The notes: a model not told the origin generated them from the sequence alone. A stretch of DNA of 64,000 nucleotides from an uncultured Apibacter sp. (GCA_945280365.1 CALYQD010000001.1:248001-312000); one strand, 5' to 3'. Numbered from the stretch's first letter, positions 47,142 to 57,140 are shown. Made by a program: numbers and translations.

Positions 47142-47990
47142 TCAATAAATAAATAATAATCTGGTATCCAGAATATCTATTGTTATTTTAACATAGGATG
47201 CAAAGATCAAAAAAATGGAAGTTATAAAGATAATTGTGAGCAAAATAACTTCTTTTCTTTTATAGTTTTTATTTTTAATAAATAAATAAATGTAAAAACA
47301 TATAAATAAAAAGGCTATAAAAGCAGAAATATTATAATGAATTTTCAATCCTAAAACTGACCTATTGAAGAATGGATTGAAAATGTATAATATTATAAAA
47401 ACTTAAATAGAGATTAATTTTTTCAGGAATTGGAGCATTTCGTAATCCGGTAATATACCCAGTCAGATAATAATTAGTTGCCAAATAAATAATTATTAAT
47501 AAAGGACTAATAAATAAACTAACAAATATTGGGTGTATTAAATAATTTGATTTCTTTGTTAAAATAACGTAAGACAAAAACAAAAAATATCCCAGTAGAA
47601 TAAATACACATGAGTATTTAGTCAAACATAAAAAAATAATAAAAAGCTATTAAAAAAAATATATCGTTTATTCGAGATTTTATTACATAAAAATTTATAA
47701 TTAATATAGCAAAACAAAATCAAAATTGGAAAGAGGATTGTTTCTTACAGCTTATTGGTATTATCGAAAGAGTAACAGGAGATATTGATACAGTCCATAT
47801 TTCATTCCAAAAGGAATTTTTTAATCCTAAAAAATATAAAATAAAAGCCATGGATAATAAAGATATTAGAAGGCGTAAAGTAATCAATATTAAACATATG
47901 AATAATCCTAATCGATATAGGATATAAAATGAGAAAGATACTTTCCTTTATTTTATGATGGTCATGACAATCATAAAATATACTTTAGAA
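47142..47990 (-). pseudogene. Decayed polytopic membrane-protein gene
   Basis: Three frames on the minus strand join into one hydrophobic protein-like reading. Upstream (about 47990-47720): YILYRLGLFICLILITLRLL, GLKNSFWNEIW, then a stop. The middle (47625-47362) reads MTKYSCVFILLGYFLFLSY, with NYYLTGYITGLRNAPIPEK. The end (47348-47142) reads NISAFIAFLFICFYIYLF. The NYYLTGxITG segment resembles large inner-membrane glycosyltransferase/polymerase-type proteins of Bacteroidetes. Frameshifts near 47355 and 47630 and several stops make it nonfunctional. It may have been a polysaccharide-locus membrane enzyme; exact limits are uncertain. Confidence 0.55.
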
Positions 47991-48153
47991 TCAGTTGATA
48001 TTGTATGGCAATATAAAGAGAAGTAACTTATTATATTAAATAATAAGCTATTAAGACAATTAGGTGTAGATATTTGACCTTAAACGCATAAAAATATTAA
48101 ATATAATGCGTAGATTTAAATAAATGTAATATTACCTAAACATTAGAATTTGT

Positions 48154-48161
48154 TATTTTTG
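48154..48161 (+). promoter_or_regulatory. Candidate -7 box before the split 5'-nucleotidase genes
   Basis: TATTTTTG lies 30 bases before ATG 48192. It falls inside the longer frame that opens at 48150, which supports the shorter start for the lipoprotein gene. No good -33 element was found. Confidence 0.4.
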
Positions 48162-48191
48162 AAAAGTTTTAGGTTTATAAATATCATAAAT

Positions 48192-48947
48192 ATGAAAAAA
48201 TTTCAAAAATTAATTCTTTTTTGCATTTTAATAGTGTTTATAATAAATTGCAAAACAACTAAATCAATAGGAATATTTAAAACCTATCTTAATCAAGAAA
48301 TATATGATTCAATCAAGTCTGACTCTCAATATATACAATATATCTACCCTTATAAAAAACAAATGGATTCAATAATGAATCAACCAATTAGCTATGCAAA
48401 GGTAGATTTTACTAAGACCGGATATTCCAGTAACGAAGGTAATTTACTAGCCGATTTAGTATTAGATTATGCTAAAATATATGCAAAAAAGAATTCTATT
48501 CCTGATCCCGATTTTTGCTTGTTAAATATTGGCGGAATTAGATCTATTATCCCTAAAGGAGTGGTAACCGTAGAAAATATATTTGAAGTAGCGCCTTTTG
48601 AAAATGAATTGGTATATATACAGCTCGATGATTCACAAATGAAAGAAATGTTTGATTATATAAGAACAGAAAAGAAAGGACATCCTTTGGCTGGAATTAA
48701 GCTTATTTATAAAAATGACCAATTGTATACTGCGAAAATCGGAGGTAAGGATTTTGACAATACTAAGAAATATTGGGTAGTAACAATAGATTATTTAATG
48801 AACGGGGGAGACAGAATGAATTTTTTTGTGAAGTCTGATTCTAAAAAAATAACGCATCTGAAATTACGAGATATACTTTTGGAACAAGTAAAAAAATACA
48901 AAGAATTACCGGAGCTAACGGATCAAAGATTAATTTATGAAGATTAA
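48192..48947 (+). CDS. 5'-nucleotidase C-terminal domain lipoprotein
   Basis: The 251-residue protein has a lipoprotein signal (LFCILIVFIINCKTTK, lipid Cys near 19) followed by the substrate-binding 5_nucleotid_C domain: SNEGNLLADLVLDYAK, FCLLNIGGIRSIIPKG, VTVENIFEVAPFENELV, and NGGDRMNFF. The catalytic metallophosphatase half is encoded separately, 11 bases downstream, so the two should act together like one UshA protein. ATG 48192 is chosen over 48150 because it places the signal peptide at the N terminus. Confidence 0.88.
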   Translation: MKKFQKLILFCILIVFIINCKTTKSIGIFKTYLNQEIYDSIKSDSQYIQYIYPYKKQMDSIMNQPISYAKVDFTKTGYSSNEGNLLADLVLDYAKIYAKKNSIPDPDFCLLNIGGIRSIIPKGVVTVENIFEVAPFENELVYIQLDDSQMKEMFDYIRTEKKGHPLAGIKLIYKNDQLYTAKIGGKDFDNTKKYWVVTIDYLMNGGDRMNFFVKSDSKKITHLKLRDILLEQVKKYKELPELTDQRLIYED

Positions 48948-48958
48948 AATAATTTCAT

Positions 48959-49891
48959 ATGAAAAGAAGAAATTTTATTAAAACAACCATATTAGCAGGA
49001 GGGGCATTAAATCTTCCATCAATATCATTTGCTTCCCAAATTTTAAAGTCTGACAAAAAAGTAACTATACTGCATACAAATGATCAGCATAGTAGGATAG
49101 ATCCATTTCCTCCTACTTATGCTCATAGCTCAAATAAAGGTGGTTTTGCAAGAAGAGCGACCTTAATTGAAGCTATTAGACAGGAAGAACCGCAGGTATT
49201 ATTGTTAGATTCGGGGGATGTTTTTCAGGGGACACCCTATTTTAATTTTTTCGGAGGAGAATTGGAATTTAAATTAATGTCCAAAATGGGGTATGAAGCA
49301 TCAACTATGGGGAATCATGAATTTGATAACGGTTTGGAAGGATTTAAAAAGCAGTTGCCTCATGCCCAATTTGACTTTCTTTGTTCCAACTATGATTTTA
49401 CAAACACTATATTAGAAGGGTTGACCAAAGATTATAAGATTATAAACAAAGGAGGAATAAAAATAGGAATATTCGGCATTGGAGTCGAATTGGAAGGATT
49501 AGTTGAAAAAAAGAATTATTTAGAAACCATATATTTAGATCCTATTGAAATAGCTCAAGACCGGGCCTATATGTTGAAAAAAGAAAAAAAATGCGATTTA
49601 GTTATTTGCCTTTCCCACATAGGATATAAATATCCGAATTTTCCAAATAAGGTATGTGATGTACAGCTTTGTCAGCAAACCTCACATATAGATTTAGTAC
49701 TTGGTGGGCATACCCATACATTTTTTAAAGAGCCTGAAAAATATATAAACAAAGAAGGCAAAGAAGTACTTTTAAATCAAGTAGGTTGGGCCGGTTTATT
49801 ATTAGGTAGAATAGATTATCTTTTTACTCAAAATAATAAATTAAAAGAAATTGCTTTCCAAACCATCCCGATTGAAGATTATACGGTGTAG
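48959..49891 (+). CDS. Exported metallophosphatase (5'-nucleotidase N-terminal half)
   Basis: The 310-residue protein has a Tat-like signal (MKRRNFIKTTILAGGALNLP) and a calcineurin-type domain: ILHTNDQHSRI (metal ligands), LLDSGDVFQGTP, MGNHEFDNG and LGGHTHTF. It lacks the C-terminal nucleotide-binding domain, which is provided by the preceding gene. Its 3' end overlaps the convergent yggS-like gene by 13 bases. Confidence 0.9.
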   Translation: MKRRNFIKTTILAGGALNLPSISFASQILKSDKKVTILHTNDQHSRIDPFPPTYAHSSNKGGFARRATLIEAIRQEEPQVLLLDSGDVFQGTPYFNFFGGELEFKLMSKMGYEASTMGNHEFDNGLEGFKKQLPHAQFDFLCSNYDFTNTILEGLTKDYKIINKGGIKIGIFGIGVELEGLVEKKNYLETIYLDPIEIAQDRAYMLKKEKKCDLVICLSHIGYKYPNFPNKVCDVQLCQQTSHIDLVLGGHTHTFFKEPEKYINKEGKEVLLNQVGWAGLLLGRIDYLFTQNNKLKEIAFQTIPIEDYTV

Positions 49892-50538
49892 TTTCGTTTT
49901 CCGAATAATTTAGATCCAATTCTAACCATGTTGCTTCCACATTCAATAGCAAGCAAATAATCATCGGACATTCCCATAGATAAAATTTCCAAGCCAAATT
50001 CTTTTTGATGCGTTTCATAAAATTTATGAAGATAAGAAAATTCAGCCTTAATTTGTTCCTTATTGTCTGTAAAAGAGGCCATACCCATAAGACCTTTGAT
50101 AGCAACATGTGGAAATTTTCCTTCCTTTTTAAAAGTAAGTAATTCAAGGGCCGAACCCAAAGTTAAGCCATATTTAGATTCTTCTTGCGCTATTTTTACT
50201 TGTAATAAAACAGCCAGAGGACGATTATTTTTTATCGCTTCTTTCTCAATGATTTCCAGCAATTCTAAACTATCAACAGAATGTATCAAATAGACAAAAG
50301 GAGCGATGTATTTCACCTTGTTTTTCTGCAAATGTCCGATCTGGTGCCAACGAATGCTTTTAGGTAATTGTCCATATTTTTCCATTAATTCCTGAACTTT
50401 ATTTTCCCCGAAATCAATTTGCCCATAAGAATGCATTTCTTCAATTTCTCTTGCAGGATGCATTTTAGAAACAGCAATCAAACTTACCTCCGATGGTATT
50501 GTTTGTAAAGTGGTTTGTAAAGAATCTTTTAAAGGCAT
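49879..50538 (-). CDS. YggS/PROSC family pyridoxal-phosphate homeostasis protein
   Basis: A 219-residue alanine-racemase-fold protein. VSLIAVSKMHP contains the PLP lysine, FGENKVQEL and RWHQIGHLQKNK are the family signatures, and LSMGMSDDYLLAIECGSNMVRIGSKLFG closes the barrel. It buffers free PLP; it is not an enzyme in known members. Convergent with the metallophosphatase gene. Confidence 0.93.
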   Translation of the reverse strand: MPLKDSLQTTLQTIPSEVSLIAVSKMHPAREIEEMHSYGQIDFGENKVQELMEKYGQLPKSIRWHQIGHLQKNKVKYIAPFVYLIHSVDSLELLEIIEKEAIKNNRPLAVLLQVKIAQEESKYGLTLGSALELLTFKKEGKFPHVAIKGLMGMASFTDNKEQIKAEFSYLHKFYETHQKEFGLEILSMGMSDDYLLAIECGSNMVRIGSKLFGKRNYTV

Positions 50539-50617
50539 AAAATGAAAAATAAGTTAAGATGGCAAAAGTACAAATTAATTTTTTCAAAAAATAAATCGAA
50601 TAGTAAAGATTTTATAT

Positions 50618-50650
50618 AAAAAAGAGCGGAAAAATAATTTATTTCCACTC
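50618..50650 (-). terminator. Intrinsic terminator after the GH3 gene
   Basis: On the minus strand a 9-bp stem (50642-50650 with 50624-50632, GAGTGGAAA arm, one wobble) is followed by TTTTTTATAT. It lies 26 bases past the GH3 stop. Confidence 0.75.
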
Positions 50651-50675
50651 TCAAAATCAAGTTTTATTTTATTTT

Positions 50676-53144
50676 TTATCTATTGGATTTTAAATCTTGA
50701 AAATTAAGATCGTTGTTAAGCACATTATTTACTTTTTCAACAATCAATTTATTAGGTAATGTAAAAGAAGAGGTTTGTTTACTGTTTAGAACGGAAGAAC
50801 TGAATTCAATTTTATAAACTCCGGCATCAGCAATCCAGGCAGAAGCTAAAGGATTGAAAGAGGCTAAATCTTTAGGTTGTAGTTCAAAAAAGACAACTTG
50901 AGTTTCTCCAGGGTTTAACAATTTTGTTTTTACAAAACCTTTTAGTTCTTTTGCAGGTTTATCAACTCCTCCTCTAGGAGCAGAAAGATAGAGTTGTACA
51001 ACTTCTTTTCCAGCAACACTTCCTGTATTTTTAACTTTTAATGATATCACCAGTTTTTGATTGAATTGAGAGGAACTTAAAACAGGTTCTGAATAATCAA
51101 ACTTTGTATAAGAAAGTCCATATCCAAATTCATAAGAAGGAGTTACGTTGAAAGTATTAAAATATCTATATCCAACATATATCCCTTCTCTATAAGATAC
51201 ATCTGTAGGTTTTTCTGCAGGAACCCCATCAAAATTTGATGAAGAAGAAACGTCGGAATACTTAACAGGTAAAGTTTGAGTTAATTTACCAGAAGGATTT
51301 ACAGTACCTGAAAGTACGTCTGTTATAGCATAACCTCCTTCTTGTCCTGGAAGACTTGCCCATAAAATTGCGTCTACTTTTCCTTTCCAGCTGGAGGTTT
51401 CAATAGCACTACCGGAATTAACAATTACTACAACTTTTTTATTTAATTTATGGAAAGCATTGGATACTTCAGAAATTAAATTTTGTTCTTTTTCCGAAAG
51501 ATCAAAATCGTCTTTTATTTTTCTGTCTCCTGATTCACCGGCCTCGCGTCCGATTGTGATCACAGCTATATCATTTTCTTTGGCACTATTTTCAATGACT
51601 CTTTCTTTAATGGTAGGCTGAGTTAAAATGGGTAAAATAGCTAATAATTTTTTCCTTAACTCTTCAGTTTTTCTAAGTTCCTCTTTAACAAAAGAAGTAT
51701 AGGTTTTGTCTAAATTTTTATCTATTTGAAAACCGTTTTCTTCCAAGCCTTTAGGTAAAGAAATTACATAAGCTTTGTTAACATTTCCACTTCCGGTTCC
51801 CCCTGCAATAATATTATAAGACCCGCTTCCGAATAATGCTATTTTACTTCCTTTGTTTAAAGGTAATGCTCCATTATCATTTTTTAACAAAATCATTCCT
51901 TCAGAAGCTGCTTTTCTACTTAAAAGCCCATGACTTTTTAAATCAGGATTATTATATGGCACATAGCCGGCTACACGTGGAGATTTAAAGATAATTTCCA
52001 ATACTTTTCTTACGGAATTGTTTACATCTTCTATAGATAATCTTTTGGAATCTATATATTTTTTTAATGTTTCGAATTGTATCTGAGTACCAGGCATTAA
52101 TAGATTATTACCGGAATGAATTTGTTGGGCAAAAATTTTCTCTTCATATGAATCTTTACTTATACCGTCATGACTGGTATCACTAATAGCGGATACATCT
52201 GCATAACCTCCAAACCAGTCTGTAATTACAGTTCCTTTAAAGCCCCATTCATGACGTAAAATGGTGGTTAACAAATCATAGCTTGCAGAAGTATAGGTGC
52301 CATTGATCTTGTTATAAGATGACATTATAGTGGCGGGATTAGATTCTTTAACAGCAATTTCAAATCCGCGAAGATAAATTTCTCTTAAAGCTCTTTGAGA
52401 AAGATGCACATTTAAATCCATACGGTTATTTTCGCTATTATTCGCTGCAAAGTGTTTAAGAGACACTCCTACACCGTTTTTTTGTATTCCTTGAGTGATT
52501 GCAGAAGCGAATTTACCTGCTATTAAAGGATCTTCTGAAAAATATTCATAGTTACGTCCACATAAAGGATTACGCATTATATTTAAGGCAGGAGCTAATT
52601 GAATATCCGAACCATATTTTAAAGCTTCGTCTCCTATGGCTTTTCCAATTTCTTCAGCCAATTCCACATCCCATGTGGTGGAAATAAGCGCACCAACCGG
52701 AAAGCCTGTAGCATAATAGGTATTTGATTCTCCTTTTCTGGTTGCAGAAATACGTACCCCTGCCGGTCCATCAGTAAATATTACTGCAGGAATACCCAAT
52801 TTGTCAATAGGAGTGGTAGAACCTGCAGATCCAGGTATAAGGTAGCTAGGAATTGTTACGCCTTTTGGGTCAATTGCTTCAAAACCTTTTAACATTTCAA
52901 ATCCAACCATTCCCGTTCCTAAAAGAAGATGTATTTTGTCCTCAACCGATAACCGAGAAATCAAATCATCAATTCTTTCATAATCTGATAATCGAGTATC
53001 TTCATAAGGTTGTAGTTTTCCGTCTCTGTTCCAATCAGAAAATTTTTGATTATTAACTAAAATCTGAGGATAAGTTTGAGCCTTGCTTAGATTAAATGCG
53101 CAAAATCCAATTAATGCACATAATACAAATCTCTTTTTCATCAT
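50676..53144 (-). CDS. Glycoside hydrolase family 3 (beta-glucosidase-like)
   Basis: The exported enzyme has about 822 residues, with signal peptide (KKRFVLCALIGFCAFNLSKAQ), a (beta/alpha)8 domain holding the nucleophile Asp in GTVITDWFGGY, KHFAANNSENNR, a flexible alpha/beta domain (IGREAGESGDR), and a C-terminal fibronectin-III-like domain. It probably cleaves beta-glucosides in the periplasm; specificity is not deducible. The frame is open to 53183, but ATG 53144 or 53141 puts the signal peptide first. Confidence 0.9.
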   Translation of the reverse strand: MMKKRFVLCALIGFCAFNLSKAQTYPQILVNNQKFSDWNRDGKLQPYEDTRLSDYERIDDLISRLSVEDKIHLLLGTGMVGFEMLKGFEAIDPKGVTIPSYLIPGSAGSTTPIDKLGIPAVIFTDGPAGVRISATRKGESNTYYATGFPVGALISTTWDVELAEEIGKAIGDEALKYGSDIQLAPALNIMRNPLCGRNYEYFSEDPLIAGKFASAITQGIQKNGVGVSLKHFAANNSENNRMDLNVHLSQRALREIYLRGFEIAVKESNPATIMSSYNKINGTYTSASYDLLTTILRHEWGFKGTVITDWFGGYADVSAISDTSHDGISKDSYEEKIFAQQIHSGNNLLMPGTQIQFETLKKYIDSKRLSIEDVNNSVRKVLEIIFKSPRVAGYVPYNNPDLKSHGLLSRKAASEGMILLKNDNGALPLNKGSKIALFGSGSYNIIAGGTGSGNVNKAYVISLPKGLEENGFQIDKNLDKTYTSFVKEELRKTEELRKKLLAILPILTQPTIKERVIENSAKENDIAVITIGREAGESGDRKIKDDFDLSEKEQNLISEVSNAFHKLNKKVVVIVNSGSAIETSSWKGKVDAILWASLPGQEGGYAITDVLSGTVNPSGKLTQTLPVKYSDVSSSSNFDGVPAEKPTDVSYREGIYVGYRYFNTFNVTPSYEFGYGLSYTKFDYSEPVLSSSQFNQKLVISLKVKNTGSVAGKEVVQLYLSAPRGGVDKPAKELKGFVKTKLLNPGETQVVFFELQPKDLASFNPLASAWIADAGVYKIEFSSSVLNSKQTSSFTLPNKLIVEKVNNVLNNDLNFQDLKSNR

Positions 53145-53393
53145 ATTATTTTTTTTTCTCATAAGGTACAAATTATTTATCATATATTGACATATACATG
53201 ATATAAATTAGGTGTTTCATAAGTTGTTATTATTATACAATATTAAATTGTTGATATATAATAATAGTTATAATATAATTTTATATAATAAAAAATATGA
53301 AATAGTATTATAGTTGGATTTTCGTACAAAAATAACTAATTAAAACAATATTTTATCTTATTTTTAATTGAATAATTTATCTTAAGAAAGTGC

Positions 53394-53401
53394 TATTTTT
53401 G
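53394..53401 (+). promoter_or_regulatory. Candidate -7 box before the DUF3817 gene
   Basis: TATTTTTG, 20 bases ahead of the ATG, with a loose TTG about 23 bases upstream. A short leader is expected. Confidence 0.45.
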
Positions 53402-53420
53402 TAAATATAAATATAAACAA

Positions 53421-53720
53421 ATGCGCAAAATTAAATTAGAAAAGTATTTTAATATAGCTTGTTATGCAGAATGTGTAAGTTGTTTTTTGCTTTTTTTGAT
53501 AGCCATGCCTCTGAAATACTTTTTACAAAACACCCTATTAATGATACCGGTTGGAATGATACACGGCTTATTTTTTACTGTTTATATTATTTTATCCTTT
53601 AGGGTTAGAAAAATCTATAAATGGGATGATGAAGATTTTGTTTTTGTGCTTATGTCGGCATTTTTCCCGTTTGCAACCCTATGGGTTGAAAAAAAATTGG
53701 CAAAAACGAATAGAAAATAA
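53421..53720 (+). CDS. DUF3817 family membrane protein
   Basis: The protein has 99 residues and three membrane segments. YAECVSCFLLFLIAMPLKY, VGMIHGLFFTVYIIL and FFPFATLWVEKKL are the conserved DUF3817 blocks. Small integral membrane protein of unknown function, apparently transcribed alone. Confidence 0.88.
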   Translation: MRKIKLEKYFNIACYAECVSCFLLFLIAMPLKYFLQNTLLMIPVGMIHGLFFTVYIILSFRVRKIYKWDDEDFVFVLMSAFFPFATLWVEKKLAKTNRK

Positions 53721-53820
53721 AAAAGTATATAGGACATATTTGTTTAAGATTTCAAATATGAAACCTTACTATATAATTGAATATTTAAGGTATTATGAAT
53801 AATATTAAAATATATAGGAT

Positions 53821-53860
53821 AAAAAAAGAAAGTTTCTTATATACATAAGAAACTTTCAAT
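53821..53860 (-). terminator. Intrinsic terminator after the YebC-like gene
   Basis: A perfect 13-bp stem (53828-53840 with 53845-53857, loop of 4) is followed on the minus strand by a run of seven T. It ends the gene at 53879-54622 and may also slow plus-strand transcripts of the DUF3817 gene. Confidence 0.88.
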
Positions 53861-53878
53861 CTTTATATATGTAAAATT

Positions 53879-54622
53879 CTAATTTATTGAATTCTGTAGC
53901 TCTTCAGTAATTTCCATATTATGAAATACTTGTTGAACATCATCATCATCTTCAAATTTTTCAAGCATTTTTAATATAGTTTGAGCTTGTTCCAATGGAA
54001 GTGATTTCGTAGTATTAGGTAATCTTTGTAGTTCTGCACTTTTAGGTTCAATACCCAATTCCTCAAATTTATGATTGATAGAACCAAAATCTTCAAAGGA
54101 AGAAGTAATGATTACTTCATTATCATCTTCTTCAATTTCTTCAGCACCTGCATCAATCATTTCCAGTTCAAAACTATCCCAATCCATGGTGAGAGATGAT
54201 TTATCTAGGGTAAAAATTCCTTTTCGATCAAATAAAAAAGTTAATTCCCCATTTTTTCCTAGGTTGCCATCAAATTTATTAAATATTGCTCGTACGTTAG
54301 CTACAGTACGGGTAGGATTATTGGTTGTACATTCCAAAAAAATAGCAATTCCTCCGGGGCCATACCCTTCATAAGTTATTTCATCGTATTGTTCTGCATC
54401 TGCTCCGGAAGCCTTTTTTATAGCTCTTTCTACATTGTCTTTAGGCATATTGGCTCCTTTGGCATTCAGTAGACAACGACGAAGCGCCGGGTTAGATTCA
54501 GGATTAGGACCTCCGGCTTTAACAGCTATTGCAATTTCTTTCCCTATGCGGCTGAATTGTTTGGCCATTTTGTCCCATCTAGCTAATTTTGAAGCTTTTC
54601 TATATTCAAATGCGCGTCCCAT
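53879..54622 (-). CDS. YebC/PmpR family transcription/translation regulator
   Basis: A 247-residue cytosolic protein with the family N terminus MGRAFEYRKASKLARWDKMAK and the signatures IGKEIAIAVKAGGPNPESNP, NMPKDNVERAIKKA, YEGYGPGGIAIF and an acidic C terminus. YebC proteins bind DNA or assist ribosomes at proline stretches. The open frame has a TTG at 54628, but ATG 54622 is the family start. Confidence 0.94.
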   Translation of the reverse strand: MGRAFEYRKASKLARWDKMAKQFSRIGKEIAIAVKAGGPNPESNPALRRCLLNAKGANMPKDNVERAIKKASGADAEQYDEITYEGYGPGGIAIFLECTTNNPTRTVANVRAIFNKFDGNLGKNGELTFLFDRKGIFTLDKSSLTMDWDSFELEMIDAGAEEIEEDDNEVIITSSFEDFGSINHKFEELGIEPKSAELQRLPNTTKSLPLEQAQTILKMLEKFEDDDDVQQVFHNMEITEELQNSIN

Positions 54623-54907
54623 AATCAAGTTTAATTTCTAAAACAAAAATAATAATTGAATGAATTATAGAAAAATAAATTATTAATTTTTAATACTTTT
54701 TGGATAATTTACAGGCTTTATGACTTAGTATTTAAAGATTATATTATAAAATAAAATGATAAAAATATCATTAATAGTATGAAAATAATTTAATTTTCTA
54801 TGTTAATTGGAAATTTATATAAATTAATTTACCATGATTAATTATAAGTAATTTATTTGTAAAAGATTTATTGTTATCTTATTAAACTATAGAAATTTTA
54901 TAGAGAA

Positions 54908-55696
54908 TTATTCCAGTAATTCTTTAGGTATTACACAAACAGGAATAGGTTCTATCTTATGTTGGGCAAGTTTATTCAACCTTTCATAAATATCAAAAAC
55001 TTCGCGTTGTCTTCCTGAAAAGTCAGAAGCCTTATGGTCTTCATGTGCTTTCATAGCCCATTCCAATTCCGGATAGGAGGCTCCTATTTGATCTTCATCC
55101 GAACGGTCGTCAGTCCAAAGGCCATCTGTGGGTTTAGCTTTTTGAATTGATTCGGAAATTTTTAATTCTTTAGCGATTTCAAAAACCTGACTTTTTAATA
55201 AATCAGCAATGGGGCTAATGTCAACTCCACCATCTCCATATTTGGTAAAGAAACCTATACCGAAATCCTCTATTTTATTACCCGTTCCACAAACCAAATA
55301 GTTGTTAATTCCGGCATAATAATATAATGCCGTCATACGAAGGCGAGAACGTGTATTGGCTAGAGAAAGATTATTTTTTTCATGAGATTCGTCAGCATGT
55401 AAATCAGATTTTAGAGCTTCAAAAGAAGAAGTAAGATTTATGGTTTTTCCGGCAACATTTCCAAATTGATCGGTTAAAAATTTTATATGTTCTCTTGCGC
55501 GAGTAACCTGATCTTCAGCTTGATGAATAGACATTTCTAATAGTAAAACCGGGCTGCCGGTTTTAGCGGCTAAAGTAGATACTACTGCGGAATCTATCCC
55601 TCCAGATACACCAACCACTAATCCTTTTGCACCACTATTTTTCAGATAATCGTTTAACCAATTAACAATATAGGAAATTACCTTTGTTGTTTTCAT
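54908..55696 (-). CDS. nadE: NAD+ synthase (ammonia/glutamine-type, NadE domain)
   Basis: A 262-residue ATP-pyrophosphatase-type enzyme: SGGIDS at 31-36 is the ATP loop, GTGNKIEDFGIGFFTKYGDGG binds NaAD, and PTDGLWTDDRSDEDQIG is another hallmark. It adenylates and amidates nicotinate adenine dinucleotide as the last step of NAD synthesis. It lacks a glutaminase domain, so it should use ammonia. NadD, acting just before it, is encoded at 63215. Confidence 0.95.
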   Translation of the reverse strand: MKTTKVISYIVNWLNDYLKNSGAKGLVVGVSGGIDSAVVSTLAAKTGSPVLLLEMSIHQAEDQVTRAREHIKFLTDQFGNVAGKTINLTSSFEALKSDLHADESHEKNNLSLANTRSRLRMTALYYYAGINNYLVCGTGNKIEDFGIGFFTKYGDGGVDISPIADLLKSQVFEIAKELKISESIQKAKPTDGLWTDDRSDEDQIGASYPELEWAMKAHEDHKASDFSGRQREVFDIYERLNKLAQHKIEPIPVCVIPKELLE

Positions 55697-55711
55697 AATA
55701 TTGTATCTTTG
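55683..55711 (+). promoter_or_regulatory. Promoter of the gldB gene (divergent from nadE)
   Basis: TTTG at 55683-55686 and TATCTTTG at 55704-55711 are 17 bases apart; the -7 box is 38 bases ahead of the gldB ATG. The element overlaps the start of the divergent nadE gene. Confidence 0.55.
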
Positions 55712-55749
55712 CGCGTAAATTTATATATTTAAAACCAAGTGTAAAGATA

Positions 55750-56790
55750 ATGAAGTTTATTAAATATCTGGCGGTATTATTGGCAATGCTGGGCTGTACC
55801 CAAAAAAATAATAAAGATACTTTAAACAAAAGATGGAAAGCGGATGTAAGTAAAGTGCAGGTAGAAATTGATATGAGCGATATTGCTAGTGATTTTTATA
55901 ATTTAAAACTAACTGTAGCCGATATCAGAAAAAAATATCCATTTTATCTGAGTCAAAATACTCCGGATTCAAGATTTGAAAAAGATAGAAGAGATAGTAC
56001 AGAGCTTAATATTTATGCAGAAATAAGGAAAAATGTTCCAAATGATAAGATCAAAACAGAACTCAAGGATCTTTTTAAGCATATAAAGTTTTATTATCCG
56101 AATTTTAAAGAGCCTAAAGTATTCTTATATTCCTCTTTTACATCCGATTATTTGAATCCAATCACTTATATTCCCCAAAATAATTATTTGCTTATTGCTA
56201 CTGATTGCTTTTTAGGGTATAAGAATAAATATTATGATATGATGCAGATCGATAGGTACATACAAAGGACTATGAGTATGGAATACTTTTCATCAAAAGC
56301 TGCAAAAGAATTAATAAAAGAAATGAGGCTCATTCCCAGAGAAACTGATAGCCAATCGTTTGTTTCACAAATGATTTATCAAGGTAAAATACTAATATTA
56401 GAAGATGCCTTCCTTCCTGAGGTAAAAGATTGTTACAAAATCGGTTATACTGAAGATCAAATGAATTGGGCAAAAGAAAATAAATATGAAATATGGAATT
56501 ATTTTATTGAAAATGGCTATGTTTTCAGTGATGATATTTCCCTTTCTGATCGATTCCTATCATTAGCGCCATTTTCTAAATTTTATACGGAAATTGATTC
56601 TCAAAGTCCGGGACAAATTGGCTGTTGGACAGGATGGCAAATTTGCAGAAAATATTTAATAGAAAATGATAAAGTTAGTTTGCAAGAATTTATAAAAGAT
56701 ACTAATCACGGACAAATTTTTGCAAAAGCCAAATATAAGCCCAATCCTCTTGATGATGAGGTCTATGAAGATAAAAAAGTAAAAAAATAA
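55750..56790 (+). CDS. gldB: Gliding motility lipoprotein GldB
   Basis: The 346-residue lipoprotein has its lipid Cys at about residue 16 in LAMLGCTQ. The body matches GldB: VEIDMSDIASDFYNL, FYPNFKEPKVF-like segment, NYLLIATDCFLGYKN, and the C-terminal PGQIGCWTGWQICRKY with KPNP. GldB is needed for flavobacterial gliding and is widespread even in non-gliding members. The gldC gene follows after 23 bases. Confidence 0.93.
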   Translation: MKFIKYLAVLLAMLGCTQKNNKDTLNKRWKADVSKVQVEIDMSDIASDFYNLKLTVADIRKKYPFYLSQNTPDSRFEKDRRDSTELNIYAEIRKNVPNDKIKTELKDLFKHIKFYYPNFKEPKVFLYSSFTSDYLNPITYIPQNNYLLIATDCFLGYKNKYYDMMQIDRYIQRTMSMEYFSSKAAKELIKEMRLIPRETDSQSFVSQMIYQGKILILEDAFLPEVKDCYKIGYTEDQMNWAKENKYEIWNYFIENGYVFSDDISLSDRFLSLAPFSKFYTEIDSQSPGQIGCWTGWQICRKYLIENDKVSLQEFIKDTNHGQIFAKAKYKPNPLDDEVYEDKKVKK

Positions 56791-56813
56791 ATAAGATTTA
56801 TATATCGAAAAGA

Positions 56814-57140
56814 ATGAAAGAAACAGAGATCAATTTAAATATACAGTTAGATGAAAATCATATCCCTGAAAAAATTGTTTGGGCTGCGCCAGATGGCGGT
56901 ATAATCGGAGCTGAAAGTAAAGCTATTTTGTTGTCTGTGTGGGATGACAAAACTAAAGAAGCTTTGAGGATTGATCTATGGACAAAGGAAATGCCTGTAG
57001 ATGAAATGAAACGTTTTTTTCATCAGGTATTGCTTTCTTTAGGAGATTCCTATCAAAAGGCAACAGATGAAGAAGAAATAGCAGAAGAAATTAGAAAATT
57101 CGCTGAATATTTTGCAGATAGAAGTGGCATAAAAATGTAG
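56814..57140 (+). CDS. gldC: Gliding motility protein GldC
   Basis: The 108-residue soluble protein contains LDENHIPEKIVWAAPDGG, LSVWDDKTKEALRIDLWTK and MKRFFHQVLLSLGDSY, the GldC family blocks. In Flavobacterium it assists gliding, probably by stabilising partners; it lies just after gldB as usual. Confidence 0.95.
   Translation: MKETEINLNIQLDENHIPEKIVWAAPDGGIIGAESKAILLSVWDDKTKEALRIDLWTKEMPVDEMKRFFHQVLLSLGDSYQKATDEEEIAEEIRKFAEYFADRSGIKM

Noticed and set aside
47712..47929. Roughly 70-codon plus-strand open stretch after the membrane-protein remnant
   Set aside because: It has no start codon near its beginning and no family likeness; the minus-strand reading is hydrophobic and protein-like, so this one is treated as a shadow.
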